Notes: generated from the sequence alone by a model not told the origin. Counted from the stretch's first letter, positions 1-13,069 are shown. The stretch is 64,000 bases of DNA from Annulohypoxylon bovei var. microspora (GCA_022836615.1 MU405210.1:62001-126000), one strand, 5' to 3'. Numbers and translations: made by a program.

Positions 1-3000
1 GAAGGCTTGGTGGGTCAATCATGAGCGTACGGATACACTTTTATAGATCTAAGATGGTTGGTCCTTCTTTCAGTGACTGATAGGAGGCTCATTCATCATT
101 GAATACGACGTCAGATCTGGATCAGTACGTGAAACGTCGCTTGCTAGGTCTTGGCTGTCTTATTATCTGGCTTGAGCCAACCTTGTTATTAACCGTACCG
201 ATTCCCGAAAATCATCGGACGTTGGATTTCCAGTTGACATTACACTAGTGTACCAGAATAGGTCCAAAGCACTGCGCATATGGAGATCTTTTATGAGGAA
301 CCATTAGGCGTGTTTATGGTTTAAGAGCTAGCCTTGCTCACACGAGCAGCACGAGTAACTAGGCTGGATGAAATGTGCCACCTACGTCAGCAAGAAGACC
401 GGTAAGATATGTTGTCTTAGATGGCTGGGCCAAGGCGCGGCTGATCAGATTGTCATCAATGGAGGTTGGTGAGAAAAAAGCGAATTACCTAGGTATGTAA
501 GTATCTTTTTAAGCGCCCGTAAAGGGGTGTTGGGGTCGGTTGAGATGCCTGTCAGATCCAATCGTTTCTATGAACAGGAGGATCGAACTTATCGCCATCC
601 ACAAATCTAACGGCTTAACTCACCTACCGATACACAGGCGTCAAACAGACCAGTAGGAAAAATCTAGGTAATTAGTTGAAGCGTTGAGCAGTAATTTGGA
701 GACTCGGCTATTTCTCAGAGCAGTGGCTGAATAGGTACTTACCTTAGCTGCAATATTTCAGCCGCGCGTAGTTCTCTTGGAAGTCACCTGTAAGTCATTG
801 TCTGAGGCGTATACGATCACGAGCTTATTTTAAGGCTTAGTGCTTAAGACATATTGGGACTATTATTAAGAGATAGGCTTAGAGAAAAACGTGTTTTGTT
901 TGCTAGAGCTTTAAGTAGTCACTGCCATCTTTGAAGCGTCTATTAACAGGTACCTACCTATGTAGGTAAGTTTATATCAATCTAGGTAAAATGTAAGCTT
1001 CCGGGATCGGATAGGGCCGATGTATTTTTACGGATGCTCCGTTGCGGACAAGTCGGGTATAGAGGTAAGTATATCAATACCTTACCCACCCGACTACTCC
1101 TTAAGATGCAGGTACCGAATTTTAAATGAGAATGCATACCACGGCTCTTAAACATTGATAAGACATTCTTCATCCATCGAGAGAATTGGGTGATTGCATA
1201 GGTAGGAGCAAAACTATTAAAAAGAAATTTAACACTTACTCCCTTAGTTTCTTCAACGGAAACTCCGATTCCTTTCGAACCACTATTATTCAGTCCGTGC
1301 CAAGGTTCAATTCGTGACGCGATTCAACGCGCATACAGTAGTATGCGTTTAGATGTAACCCTGAATGCTCTAGACTATCCTATTTCATCCTTTTTTCGCC
1401 TTCTCACCTTCGAGGACCCCGGTCCAGCCTTCGAGCTCCTTGACCCGTCTCGCCGTTTCAAGCAAAAGGTCGGTGACGATTGGCTTGACCTGAAGTGCAG
1501 TAGTGCCACCGATAGAGAGCTATCAACCTACCTTTACCTGCCCCCTTACGTATGAGGATATGAGGGGGAGGCAAGAGGCGTTTTGAAAAATCAGATCTCA
1601 TTTCTTAGTGCCATCTCTCATTACCACATTAGTAATAAGCATAATTGACGATCAAGATGCCAGTAAAATGGTGAATCTCTGTTTGATGAGCGATGTATGT
1701 AGGGGGGCCAAGAGGTCCTTGCTCGTAAAGCTAAAGCATGTCAGCCCAATAATAATAGGAAACTCATATGATCTTTTCCCAGAGACCACACATGTCGAAC
1801 TTGTCCGAGGATCATTAATGAAAACGCACAGTTGAACCCGCCAGCACGGACACGGATTTATGACGGAAAACATGCAGACGATTCGAAAATATGACATGGC
1901 TTTGATGGCTTATTACTACCCAATATTGAGCAGGGTAGCCACGACGTAAACCCAATGGAGAAATTACCAACCTCCTTTTTCGGCCGTGTCCTCTCTCCGG
2001 GTCCTCATCGCAAACGATCATCCGAAGCGGGGACGGGCTCGGCATGCCACAAGCCTGTGGCCGTTTCTGCACTTCGTCTGCCACATTCCTCTAGATTTTA
2101 GGTCGGTAGGAGATCGTCATCTGAAATATTTATATCAAGACAAGCCTCACCACTGAAGCTCAAGGCCGATGAGTTATCTTTCTCACCAAGATGCCAAGAT
2201 GGTTCTCGCCCTTTCGGCGTTCCTTGGCTACATTGGCTGCTCACATTATGTGTAAAATTCTAAAAGCGAACAGACACACAGGTCGCAACGTGACTTGTGG
2301 GATGGTTGACTTCGCACGTGTAAGATCTCTAAGTAGTCTCTTTGCCACGACAACATGATCGAGAAAAGGTCGCTTAACGCGGTATACCTAGTATTTTACC
2401 TTAGAACTTGATAATTACTAGCTAGTAGTAGTTTCTTGATAACTAACCGCCTCTGTATGAAGATTCGTAATTCGAAGTAATAGTTAGCGCTTGTGATATA
2501 CCCTTCTGGCTGGTAATTTTATAGCAGATTGCCAAGTGCCCGCAATGCTTACCAATAAGAAGGCACCGTTTTACATAATTCTCACGCGTTCAACAGCAGA
2601 TCGATAATTGAAGTCCTTGCATGCAAAATTATTTCCTAGCCTTGCGGGTTATAATAATACTTATTATAATATACCTAGGTCGGTATTAGATTTTTACTTT
2701 TTCTCTTCAACGATCCAATTAAGAAACGAACTAATACCACAAAAGTCAAAGCGATCGAATAATAATATAATAATCCTTTAATAATATCACGTAGGTACAA
2801 TAGGTACCTGGAGCAGCTGGAGTAAAGTTATTAGCGCTCCCGCTTCAGTGGAACTTACACTAAAATAGATTCGGTTGTTGCTATATTAATGGATTACACT
2901 TTCTTTACCTCGTAACTCTAGCTTCACAAATGCGATACATATAATTCAATGATGGTAAATGTTATTAAGAACTTCAAAAAGATAATGATTGAAAAACAAT

Positions 3001-4392
3001 TTAAATCATTCTTAATTTAAGTAAGGAAATGTTGTCAGGTACGCAGGCAAGTATAGAAATTCCGAGCTTCTCTATTCGATGAAATTATGTCATGTCGGAT
3101 TCGCCGCAATTTTCCTCTCGAGTCTCGACCCAGCTTGCTGGAAAACCTTTCAGTGGTATGGTATTGAAGAAGTGTGATGATTATGGCATAATTGTGGCAT
3201 TACTTCCAGCGTAGAAAAATGTAAGTCAAGTAGTAGCGGCTAGCCTAGCCCGGCTCACTGGGGCACAAACTTTAGGTACAGCAAGCAAGTTGCCCTAATG
3301 GAATCTAATAGCATTAGCGTGCCTGCACTTTGCAATTATGAGATTCCCAGCAACTGCAGCAGCGCTGGAGTACACTGGACTAACTGGAGCAAGCTGACCC
3401 GAAGTGTGGAAAATGCGCCCAGAAGAAGCCTAGGAAAAGAGTGGTCGTGGTGGATAGTGGATAACACACTTTTGACAACCCTGGCAGCTGCGAGTGGGCA
3501 GCCCCCTAACTTGGCGCAACCCGGTCGCCTGAGAGAGATACCTACCTAGGTACTCGCCTCTTTTTTTTCGCAACACCTGGGTAATCTTGTAAACTTGTAC
3601 CCGGAGCGGAACCACTTCCCTTCTTCCACACTGAAATTCTTCCCCCCTAGTCTTCTAGTCTAAGCTACTGTAGTCATCTTTTCTTCCGATACACCAACCA
3701 ACTTCTCACAGCCCCCGAAACGAATCGCCGTCTTCCTCCTCCTAGCTCAGCGAATTCTGTCTCATCGTTTTTCTCGTCTCTATTCCTATCTTTGTGATCT
3801 GGATGGAGACGTCCATCTTTCCATAGAGTCCGCCGCGCTGGAGATTCGGGCCTCCATCTCTGTTTTTTTTCTTCTATCATCCCATCCAGTGAGCCAAGGC
3901 ACCCTAGGGTATCCGGGGGCGGTCTGAGGCATTTGGGCTAATTCACCAGTCGAGTCGCTATCAAACCTTTGGATTCAGACTCAATTAATCCTATTCTCTC
4001 ATCGACATCCTAAAAACCGCGCCGGGCACTTACAAAGGCATCGACCGACATCGTGTTCCATCGCCGAGTCACAATATATAACCGGGTCCTATTGTTCTGT
4101 CGACAATTGCGCCGAGAAAAGCCAGGGTTCACTTATTACGCATTTTTCAAACACATCAACGTACAAAATTACCACACTCGTACTTTGCATTAAAGTCTTT
4201 CCGAATTAAATCCAACGCGTTCATCTAGAATCGTTGGAAGATAGGTGGCATTGCTTTGCATCTGGAAAAGGTTATTCACTTGGACGAAACCTTTGTAATC
4301 CATACGACGGCCACCTGCAGACGTTCACATATCATCCCCCTTATCGTTTCCGTCGTCATCATTAATACCACCTGATTCTGATATAAACCAAT
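1..4392. other. Gene-free AT-rich stretch and samB upstream region
   Basis: No reading frame here has a recognisable domain or a convincing exon structure. Short open frames of 60-90 codons occur on both strands but look like chance. The palindrome TACCTAGGTA occurs at 486-495 and 3543-3552. AT-rich runs lie around 2640-2800 and 2940-3020. The last 400 bases or so, with pyrimidine-rich tracts, probably hold the samB promoter and 5' leader. Confidence 0.6.
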
Positions 4393-6282
4393 ATGAGGGA
4401 AGTCAATTTTAGCATCCCGAACGTCAATAAGGCGTCGGTAGGCATCACTACCGCCTTATATGACCGCCGGGCTCTTGACTGCACTTCAACCCTTCCCCTC
4501 ATTAACTCGCTTAACCATCTCGCCTACCTTACCACTTCGTCAGCTCGCATTCGCGACATCTTGACAGTCGATGGGGGTATCGAGAGGTTGGTATGTATAT
4601 TAAAACAGGGGCGGAGCAAAGATATGATGGATACGTGGAAATGGAATCTCGCTTTCCAGTGCGTGGTTAACATAGGAGTTCGCGGAACCGAGAACGTAAG
4701 AACTCGGGTGGTTGAGGCCGATATGGTGCCAGTCATTGCAACTATACTCGACAACTACATTAAGGTCATCGATAAGTGCCGTGAAAAGGCAGAAGAAGCG
4801 AAGCAGAAGCAGATTGCCGATCATCACCAGCGCCACCGAAGTCACAGCCATCGAGAACCTCCTTTCAAATCGACTTTTACAAATAGGTCTGCCCGTCTAG
4901 ATCTCGAGCAAAGAGCTTTTCGCCGGCAAGCTCCTCCGCCGTCCATCGATATCTCGGCTGCTTCTTTTGCGAGCACATCCGCTGCCGCTGCCGCTCCGCA
5001 GGGCAATTCCGATGTCATACCAACCATTCCATCATTTCCCATTACGTCCCCTCCAGACCGCGCCGGTCTGCCTAATAACCGTCATCACCATCACCACCAT
5101 CATCATCATCACCATAGACATGAAAGCCGATCCAATATTGTGTCTCCGTCACGACAGGTGATTCAACCCTTGGCGAGTGCGGTTCCAACTATGGAGGCGG
5201 TTGATGGTTTCATTCGCCCAGTCCGAGACATCGACCGACTTCCGTCAATGCTTCCGGTTTTCCATCCGGGTCTGCCTTCGCAGCCTACGTCGCCGACTAC
5301 GCCTTTACCCCCACCGCAGATTCACTCGCCAACTGTTCGGGCAACCTCGGTTTTAGCACCCAACGCACGTCCTAGGCGCCGTCCTTCTATACGCCATCAG
5401 AACTCGACTACCGACACTGATGATTTAAATGCGACTGATAGCGTGCAGTCAGACGAGTCCCAAGATGCCGAGATGTCTGGTACCACCGACATTCCACCCA
5501 CGGTTGGGTTCCAAGATATTGCCATGGAGGAAGGCGATAGTACATTAGCGGGCACGGCCCTCGACCTAACGACACCTACCGTCTCCGAGATTCCAGACGC
5601 AGGGACGTTCAACATAACACACAGAGCTCCTATGGATGGCAGTCTTCCAAACAATACGCCAACTCCCGGGCCAGCTATGGGCTTGTCACCTAACCGCCCT
5701 ATTGTGCCTACTCCTCAGCCTTCTCTCCCAACGCACACGACCGTACCTCGTTACCTTCTAGATCGACCAACCCCCCCAAATCCACAAATGTTAGCAGCAA
5801 TGCCCAGAGAAGAGGACGTGTTAATGTCACTTCAGCTTCTCGCGTATGTTTCGAAATATTGTAATCTCCGGTCCTACTTCCAGAAGAGTCACTTGGTACC
5901 ACGGCTTCAAATAGGGAAGGAGCTGCAGTTACTCGACGGGGACAACGTAACGATGGAATCACTAGGCCCTCAGGAGTATGAGGAAGAATACCTTCTGCCA
6001 AACGACTTCAATATTTTCCCCTTGGTTGAGAAATTTACAGTACGATATCATAGCACTGATATGCAGTATTGGGCCGGGGTTGTGATGCGTAATCTCTGCC
6101 GGAAGGACGATACCCGCGGCGGCATCCGACAGTGTGCTTACTACCAGTGTGGTAAATGGGAAGAATTCACGCGGCAGTTTGCTAAGTGCCGCCGGTGCCG
6201 CAGAACGAAATACTGCAGCAAGGAGTGTCAAAAGAGCGCCTGGGCCTATCATCGCCATTGGTGCGTTGCCGCTTCGCAATGA
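4393..6282 (+). CDS. samB: MYND zinc-finger protein SamB/Mub1
   Basis: Intronless 629-residue frame. The N-terminal 120 residues or so form the armadillo-like domain typical of the SamB/Mub1 family, starting MREVNFSIPNVNKASVG. The middle is Ser/Pro-rich and low in complexity and carries an 11-histidine run near residues 233-243. A MYND zinc finger closes the protein (about residues 579-625), with paired cysteines in CRRCRRTKYC and a final HRHWC. In yeast, Mub1 works with the E3 ligase Ubr2 and the E2 Rad6 to ubiquitinate the proteasome-gene activator Rpn4. In Aspergillus, samB mutants show morphological and early-sporulation defects. Family assignment is firm; the local role is inferred from the family. 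The start follows a pyrimidine-rich leader and matches the family N-terminus. Confidence 0.93.
   Translation: MREVNFSIPNVNKASVGITTALYDRRALDCTSTLPLINSLNHLAYLTTSSARIRDILTVDGGIERLVCILKQGRSKDMMDTWKWNLAFQCVVNIGVRGTENVRTRVVEADMVPVIATILDNYIKVIDKCREKAEEAKQKQIADHHQRHRSHSHREPPFKSTFTNRSARLDLEQRAFRRQAPPPSIDISAASFASTSAAAAAPQGNSDVIPTIPSFPITSPPDRAGLPNNRHHHHHHHHHHHRHESRSNIVSPSRQVIQPLASAVPTMEAVDGFIRPVRDIDRLPSMLPVFHPGLPSQPTSPTTPLPPPQIHSPTVRATSVLAPNARPRRRPSIRHQNSTTDTDDLNATDSVQSDESQDAEMSGTTDIPPTVGFQDIAMEEGDSTLAGTALDLTTPTVSEIPDAGTFNITHRAPMDGSLPNNTPTPGPAMGLSPNRPIVPTPQPSLPTHTTVPRYLLDRPTPPNPQMLAAMPREEDVLMSLQLLAYVSKYCNLRSYFQKSHLVPRLQIGKELQLLDGDNVTMESLGPQEYEEEYLLPNDFNIFPLVEKFTVRYHSTDMQYWAGVVMRNLCRKDDTRGGIRQCAYYQCGKWEEFTRQFAKCRRCRRTKYCSKECQKSAWAYHRHWCVAASQ
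5083..5115 (+). repeat. His-codon microsatellite inside samB
   Basis: CAT/CAC codons encode eleven consecutive histidines (about residues 233-243) in the disordered middle of SamB. The run is in frame and mixes two codons, which suggests selection or age rather than fresh slippage. Confidence 0.85.
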
Positions 6283-9200
6283 CCACGTTTTCCGTCATAG
6301 ATCTTGCGTCATCTCATTTCGCAAATGGCGTTCTCAGCATAATGTCTACTTGATCAACTTAATTCCCGAGTTGAATTGCATCGCGAAAGCAAGCATAGCA
6401 CGAACATGGCGTCTTTGCTCTGATACCATTGATTTTGTCCGGCATTACGGTTTTCCTTTGTTGCTCGCCGCCATCGAACGGATTGTTACGAAAGGCGGAT
6501 GTCTTTTGCCCTCAAAAGTCTCATCACATTGGCGGCCAACCAGATGCGGCGACGCATCAGAGGGCCGCTTCAGGTTTCCGTGGAAACCTTATACAATTTG
6601 GGTCAATATCACGATGGTCATAGGTGGTGTTGACTAAGTCTACTTCCTGGGATTCGTTCTTCGCGGATGCTAGAACTAGATTTTACCACCACTCACTTGT
6701 CCGTGCCATCGAGCAATCTGCCACGGCAGTATCGGATTGCTCGTACTCTTCATTTCTTTAGTTTCTGGGATCCCAACAGGTTCATTGGTGGAGGAAGTGC
6801 CGTTCTAGAACTCCGATGTGAAACCATCGGAGTCGATCTTGATCTCTTTCGAGATCTTTGGATTCCATTGATTATACAAAGGCAGCCTTCTGGGTGACCA
6901 ATGAAGACGATGTGGGGAGGGTAATAATCGACCGATCTCTGCGAATCCGAGGAAGCTTCCAACGGGATCATCGATAAAGATACAGGAGAGTCCCGTCGCG
7001 GTCACCCGGGCAAGCCAATTCAAGGAACAGGCATAACCTGATAGGAGTTCTACGTACGAATAGTTGTTGCATGGCAGGTCACCTGCCAAAACCCAAACTC
7101 TACGATTTGTATCTTTTACCATAACTACCGAACCAATGAAACCAAGTCAAAAATTTCAAGCCATATGATGAGTAGGAGATGATGGTCTAGCGTGCTGTAG
7201 TAGAATAGGTGTTGCCTCGAGCTATTCGTATGATTGGTGATACCGAATTATGCGTGTAGCAGACGTCGAAGATCGGGACCTACGTTGCTCGAGTTAGATC
7301 GTGCTAGGCTACGTCAGATCAGGCTAGCCGGCTCCGAGTCGGTGTGCAGAATTCCATAAGCTGACGGTTGGGAATTGTGACGTAACGTACATGATAAGCA
7401 AACTATGGGGTGTATAACATTCTATATATTCCTTTATAAGCCCCGATGTAATATAAGTACTGTGATACTATTGTTAGACTTATTAGACCTTGGATGGGCA
7501 TTTGGTGAAACGATCTGAAGATTGTTTTCACGTAATTCTGTGTTCCTCACTACCTATTCAGCGAGTTACTCGGTGGACTATACGCAACCTAGTAGCTGTT
7601 CTCTGTCATTGAGGGATAGTATACAACAGCGTCGAGCTGACTGAACAAGTTGAATAATTAGAAATAAATAAGAAATAAAAACGGCAATTAATACATACGT
7701 GTGATAAACTTCCCCTGACGAGGCGATAGTCCGGGTTAATAGCTACGAACGATTTATCTCGTGAGCGTCCATATATGATATTTAGAAGGGATGTAATTCT
7801 CTAGTGAGCTATTTAAGTCCCAGCCGCGGCAAATCTTTCTATTAGATACCTACCTAGGTAACTAAGTTAATAATTGATGTAAGTATATGTAAAGTCATTC
7901 GTTATGAACCTAGGATTACCACTCATGAAATACACCTTAGAAGTATTAAACATGTATTAATATGTTATGTATTACCCTACTTAGGTATTCCAAGTAAAGT
8001 TGCTGCTGGTTAAAAAACGGGCGTACTAATATAAGAACAACCTTGTGAATTATAATGTAGGTATATCTGCTACCTTTATCCTTAGTATATTTCTGCATAT
8101 TATTAATTTATGATTTCCCAGGACCTTAGAAGTTGTCTAGGGAAATGATAAAATCATCGAACAGGCTGCTTAAGGGCTACCCCTTTTTGCCAAATCTCAT
8201 AGCCATTGAAGAACATTTCAAGCATGACTACCTTTGGTACTTGGTAAGTAAAACAACCACGGTTCACAAGAGAAAAAAAGTGAATTGATGCTTTATTAAA
8301 GAGTTTAAGGAGTGACCTTGGCCCCCCTTTTTTACCTACTAACTTAAATTTTAATGTGAAAGTAAAATACCTATACATTTGGACTATAATAGCTATGGGA
8401 AATAGAATCCTACATTTTAGTCATAGGTAAAGTACCTACTTACTAATCTTCAATTGTAACAACTTGTAAACTCAGATGAAAGTTATCACTCAAGGCCAAT
8501 GACAGTTACCCGATAACACCTAATAACGGATAATGGTAAATATGAAGCATAAACCTTAAAGCGTAGTAAGAGTTAAGATAAATCATTTAACACGGGTTGT
8601 ATATTTGAAACTAGGTATGTAAGTCCTTTGGCGTAGGATCTAATAGTTTATACAACACGACATAAATGGACATACGTCTTTCTTGAATATCAGGGGCGAA
8701 GGATTCCATTGGCAATACAAAATTGAGATTTGAGGTGGGTTAAAACCTGTCACAAGGAGTAGACCGGATTTAGAGAATGTACAGTATATATAATTTCCAC
8801 GTGGCTCAGTTTTTGATGTTAACAATCGACCCTCATATTGATGTCTTAAACAAGATGTGAGTTTAGATGGATGTCCAGGTGTCGCTAATGTTTAAGACGG
8901 GGTGCAGATGCGGGTGAAGCCCCGCTGAGGGACACTTATATTTTAGCGGCCGTTAGCTTTGTAATTCGTGTCTAGTGCTAGCGAAACATACCTAGATACA
9001 CTTGATACGAAACAATTAGATTGACTTTTCGTATTCAAGCCATTTGTAATCCAATTGGTGTAGAATTTATGTCTTAAACCCAATGAATGTCCCTAAAAAT
9101 GAGTTCAAGTGTTGGTTGGAAAAAGAACAAAAAAGGTACCATTCAAATTGTCCACTAAGACTGCGAGGTACCTATATCAGCTGTATATTGCTTGCTGATG

Positions 9201-9770
9201 AGGTCAGACGGCAGCGCTTTAGCGATCAGACACAGCCCTGGAATGGTGGCCTTGGAGCGGTTCTTGAAACCCAGCCGTGCCTGTTTCAGAACCAATGGCT
9301 GGGAACCCCCTTTGATTCATGTTAGGTACTCTATTGTAACTGTACCTATAACTGAATAGATGGTCTAGTTATTATTTCTAAAACTTCTTAATATCTTTAC
9401 CTTTTCTTACACTCTTCTTATTCTCGGTCATCACCTCGTCTCTCTTTTTAGTTGATTCCACGTGGTTTTAGGTGACAAGTCTGTTTAGTCTTTTTGTCTT
9501 TGTCTACTAGCGGAATAAGTACTGTAAGTATCCGTCTTTTAGCCCCCAAATGAACCTTACCCCTTTCACCCCTGAGGCTGTAGGTTACACACCTACAACG
9601 CAACTGCGCAACTAAAGCAAGCAAGAACGTGCTGCGGTCAGGAACAGGAAGTCTTGGCAACTTTAAACCCCACTATCATCACCATCACCAACATCCAAAG
9701 CTCACCAACCCCTCCTTACATTCTATCCCAGAGCTACGAAACTAATTTCAAAGTCAAACCGTAGCTCAAC
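6283..9770. other. Gene-free interval between samB and eIF4E
   Basis: This interval holds the samB 3' flank, an AT-rich middle part (about 7380-9060) and the eIF4E promoter. One TACCTAGGTA palindrome lies at 7851-7860. The open frames here (for example 6134-6637 and 9083-9325 on the plus strand) show no domain and were not accepted as genes. Confidence 0.5.
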
Positions 9771-10615
9771 ATGGCTACGCGACCTAGTTTATTCACCAGA
9801 GGGCTCTCCTCGCTCTCCCAGAGCACCGACGCCAACTCGCCCAGCGTCAGCTCGCCCGCTGAGCAACGAGACGATGCGAAGCGCAACTTATTCAAGACCA
9901 TGCGCCCGCTGCCCACGCAACACTACTGGAACGTATATTTCGATAGGTGAGCCTCTACCTTCTGCGCTCTTCCCCTCACTAGTTACACATCCTAACACCG
10001 ACATTTATATACAGACAAGCCAAGGACCAGAAGAAGGAAGATGACAGCGCCTACCAAGCCTCGCTCGAGCAGCTAGGTGCGCAGATCGAGTCGGTCCAGG
10101 ACTTCTGGCGGTACAACAACAACACGCCCGTCGACCAGATCAAGATGCGCGAGTCCATCTACCTATTCAAGAGCGGCTTCAAGCCCATCTGGGAGGACCG
10201 CCGCAACGTGCTGGGCGGCAGCTGGACCTTCCGCGTGCCCAAGAGCTCCGGCCCCGACTTCTGGACCCGCGTGCAGCTGATGGCTATCGGCGAGAAACTG
10301 CAAGAGGCCGTGGACGAAGGAGACACTATCTGTGGTGTTGGTCTGTCGGTGCGCTTTAACTCGCACCTGATCTCCATCTGGCACCGCGACGCCTCTAAGC
10401 AGAAGTCTATCGACAACATACTACAGGCCGTCCTCGATGACCTACCCCCCGAGTTGACACCCAAGGCTGATAACTACTTCTACAAGAAGCACTCCGACCA
10501 CCCTGGTTTCAACCCGCCCCCGGAGCTGCAGGCTGTCCTGGACTCGCAGAAGAAGGCCCAGGAGGCTGCTGCGTTGGCGAAAAATGATAACGTGAAAGTC
10601 ACGCCGGCAGAGTAG
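9771..10615 (+). CDS. eIF4E-family cap-binding protein, class II (4EHP-like)
   Basis: Exons 9771-9946 and 10015-10615 give 258 residues; the intron has donor GTGAGC and acceptor ACAG. The eIF4E fold is clear: HYWNVYFDR, then VQDFWRYNNN, then the cap-binding segment IWEDRRNVLGGSW, then WTRVQLMAIGE. The second cap-stacking tryptophan (human W102, in the W-E-D motif) is kept. The first (human W56) is replaced by tyrosine in SAYQASLEQLG, as in 4EHP/eIF4E2. This points to the class II branch, which binds the mRNA cap but often represses translation or acts under stress. The C-terminus is Ala/Lys-rich and ends in VTPAE. The start is the first ATG after a long open leader and gives a typical short flexible N-terminus. 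Class assignment rests on manual alignment. Confidence 0.92.
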
Positions 10616-11476
10616 ACCCCTATGGAATCATATGCGAGGAACGAAGAGTTTAAATTGCGAGCATAGAGCGGATCTGCTCACGTTTGAGCTAGTTTGTTGA
10701 TACTCTGCGGGATCTATGCATGCGCATTGGGCGGATATCGGGGGGGGTTTCACTTTCGCAGTTGATGTCAGCTCACTACCCCTTTATCGACCATTCGAGG
10801 CAAGGTTGCATTTTGATGGCGTTTACTGTGTTTATGAGTGCCGAATCTTCTCGAGGACATAGATCTTAGATTAGGTGCAGATACAACGGAATTGAAGTCT
10901 CATGAATCAATAGAATAAGAATTGCTCAAATATTTCTATCGTCAGAATGTGAGTTTAGAAAACCAATGAAGGCTTGTGATATTTGATACTCTCATAATTT
11001 ATTTTATTCTATAAACACCTAGAGGGTCGTGAAAGAGTAAGTAGGCTTCATTTCTAGTTGCATATGATTTTACTATAAGGCTTCATAAATCAAGAGACGT
11101 ACATATTTCTAGATATTAGGAGTATATTCTATTGTAGATATCAACGAGTCCTTCAAAAACAAGTATACCATCGGTCTAAAAGTACAAGCCTGCTTCCAAC
11201 CACTCCAAACTCCAACCCATCACTAAACTCATTATCTTCATAACATACCTACCCTTTTTCATCTTGAAAGATAATAGGTGCTTGTTCCTCATCTATAGGC
11301 TTGTCAGAGATTCCCATCAAAGATAAACCATACAAAAGATATCCTTACCTGATAGTTGAGCCTAATGAGCTAATAGCTGCGCGCACAGTGCCCGATCTCT
11401 GCCGTGAAAGTCACAAACATTAGGGCCTTGTGAATTGCATAATGCCATATGTAAACGCTCCGTCATACACCCCCCT
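10616..11476. other. Convergent 3' intergenic region
   Basis: This region lies between the eIF4E stop and the stop of the EF-hand gene, which run towards each other. It is AT-rich in the middle (about 10860-11120). No gene or structured element was seen. Confidence 0.5.
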
Positions 11477-12304
11477 TTACTTCCAAGCCCCAGCCCTCCG
11501 CATAACCTCCTCGAACTCGGCCCTCGCCACGCCCTTCCCGACACCAGCACCCCCATTCGCCTCGAGTATCATGTCCCTCAGCAGGGCCTCGTCGACGTCC
11601 TGCTTGAGCGTCATCGCCACGCGCTTGAGGTGGGCCAGCGTCAGCGTCCCGTCGCTCCCGGCACCGGCGCCCGTGAACAGGCGAAAGGCCTCGTCGACCT
11701 CGTCGGCGCCCGGGCCGCCGCCCGAGCGCGCGTGCAGCTTCAGCGCGCAGATCGCCACGAACGGCTCGTACGACGCGTACCCCTCGTCCTCCGGGTCCAG
11801 GATCTCGACGAACTCCTTGAGCTCGGCTTTCGAGGGCGGCAGGCCGAGCGCGCTGTCGCGGGTCGCGGGTTAGCCGCTTGTCTTGGGGGCGCGTGTGTGT
11901 GTGTGGGATCTTTGGAGCTAAGGCGTAAGGGGGGTGGGGTATGGGGTAAGGCATGAGGGGAGAAGGAAGTGAGGGAAGGAAAGGAAAGGGGGCAAGGCAA
12001 GGGAGAGAGACGAACACCATGGCGCGGCGCACGTCCTTGGTCGGTATGACGCCCTCCTTCTCGCCCTCCATGGGCTCCGCGAACAGCGCGAAGGCCTCCT
12101 TGATCTCGCGCTCCTCGCGCGCCGAGATGTTGTGTTCCTTGGCCAGCTTGGACTGCCTCTCTTTCGGCTCGGTGGAAGCGGAGGCGGTGGCTTTGCGCTT
12201 TGGCGGCTACGTCATTGGCGGATGTTAGCTTGTTTGCTCGAGGTCTACGCTACGGAGAGGGCTTTTCTTTGGGGGTTAGGAATTGGGAGCTGTTGGCTGA
12301 CCAT
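11477..12304 (-). CDS. EF-hand (calmodulin/centrin-like) protein with degenerate loops
   Basis: Exons read 12302-12304 (ATG only), 12016-12206 and 11477-11852, giving 189 residues. The first intron has a CTAAC branch site 16 bases before TAG and leaves the start codon alone in exon 1; its donor GTCAGC is unusual. The second donor (GTTCGT) is also weak but restores RRAMVALGLPPSKAEL. The fold is calmodulin/centrin-like: EIKEAFALF, then a linker with AELKEFVEIL, then VDEAFRLF and LKRVAMTL. No loop keeps the full DxDxDG calcium ligand set, so calcium binding may be weak or lost. The lysine-rich N-terminus (MPPKRKA) is compatible with a nuclear protein. The exact orthologue is not recognised. The coding exons are strikingly GC-rich against AT-rich flanks. 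Confidence 0.8.
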
Positions 12305-13069
12305 TTTGTAGGATTCGGACGAGGTAAGGCTGGTGGAATGTGTAGAAGGACAATGGTGTTATAGCAATCTATAAGTGGTCGGTGTGAGTCTTGAGTTGAC
12401 TTGAAGTGCTGAAGCTGTACCTATGGAAAGTTACGGTTTATGGCTGGAGAGCTGCAAGTGGTAGGTGGGGCTCTCTTTACTAGCTTAACCCCACAATTGG
12501 CCGCTGCGGACCGTTAGGTCCACTCTCAATGTTATATCGGTAACAACTACCTGGATATATAGTTCATGAAAGAATTTCAATGTTTCTACAAGATTATATG
12601 GAATAGTTGTGATTATTGAGAAGACTTATATTATTGGCCAGCAATTATACTAATATATAATCATGGTCGCTAATGTGACTAACAGTGATGCGCCTGATGA
12701 CTATAATATATAACCTAGTCTAACTTGGAGCAATACACTACAACAAGAACAAGATCAGGAGTTGATGGAAATCGACTGGATTCTAGTGAGGAAATGCAAC
12801 TTTAGAACTCGCTATTGGCTACTGATTATTAATCTTCGATGTTACCTAGCGTGGTACTGGAAATAAATGAATATATATGATTGGGCAGATCTAACATGAC
12901 ACAGGTTACCCGACATCCCCGCCGAGCTGTGTTATACTACATACCTACCTAGGTAGATATGTAGGAAATAGGGGTTATAAATGCTTCCCGCCAATGGAAA
13001 TGGAATGTTTGATCATGCCTCATTACTTGGTATATTTCCGCGAGTTTTCTAACTCGTAAGGAGTCAACG
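12305..13069. other. Intergenic AT-rich region
   Basis: This is the upstream region of the EF-hand gene and the 3' flank of the zinc-cluster gene. AT-rich DNA spans about 12540-12900. TACCTAGGTA occurs at 12946-12955. No coding signal was seen. Confidence 0.5.

Noticed and set aside
2640..3020. RIP-mutated transposon in the AT-rich first 3 kb
   Set aside because: AT richness alone is not enough; no terminal repeats, transposase remnants or second copy were visible.
6134..6637. 167-codon plus-strand frame overlapping the samB end
   Set aside because: It begins inside the MYND finger in another frame and has no domain or leader.
11430..12228. Long plus-strand frames (147 and 173 codons) over the EF-hand gene
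   Set aside because: They are antisense shadows in GC-rich exons; the minus strand carries recognisable EF-hand helices and good branch sites.
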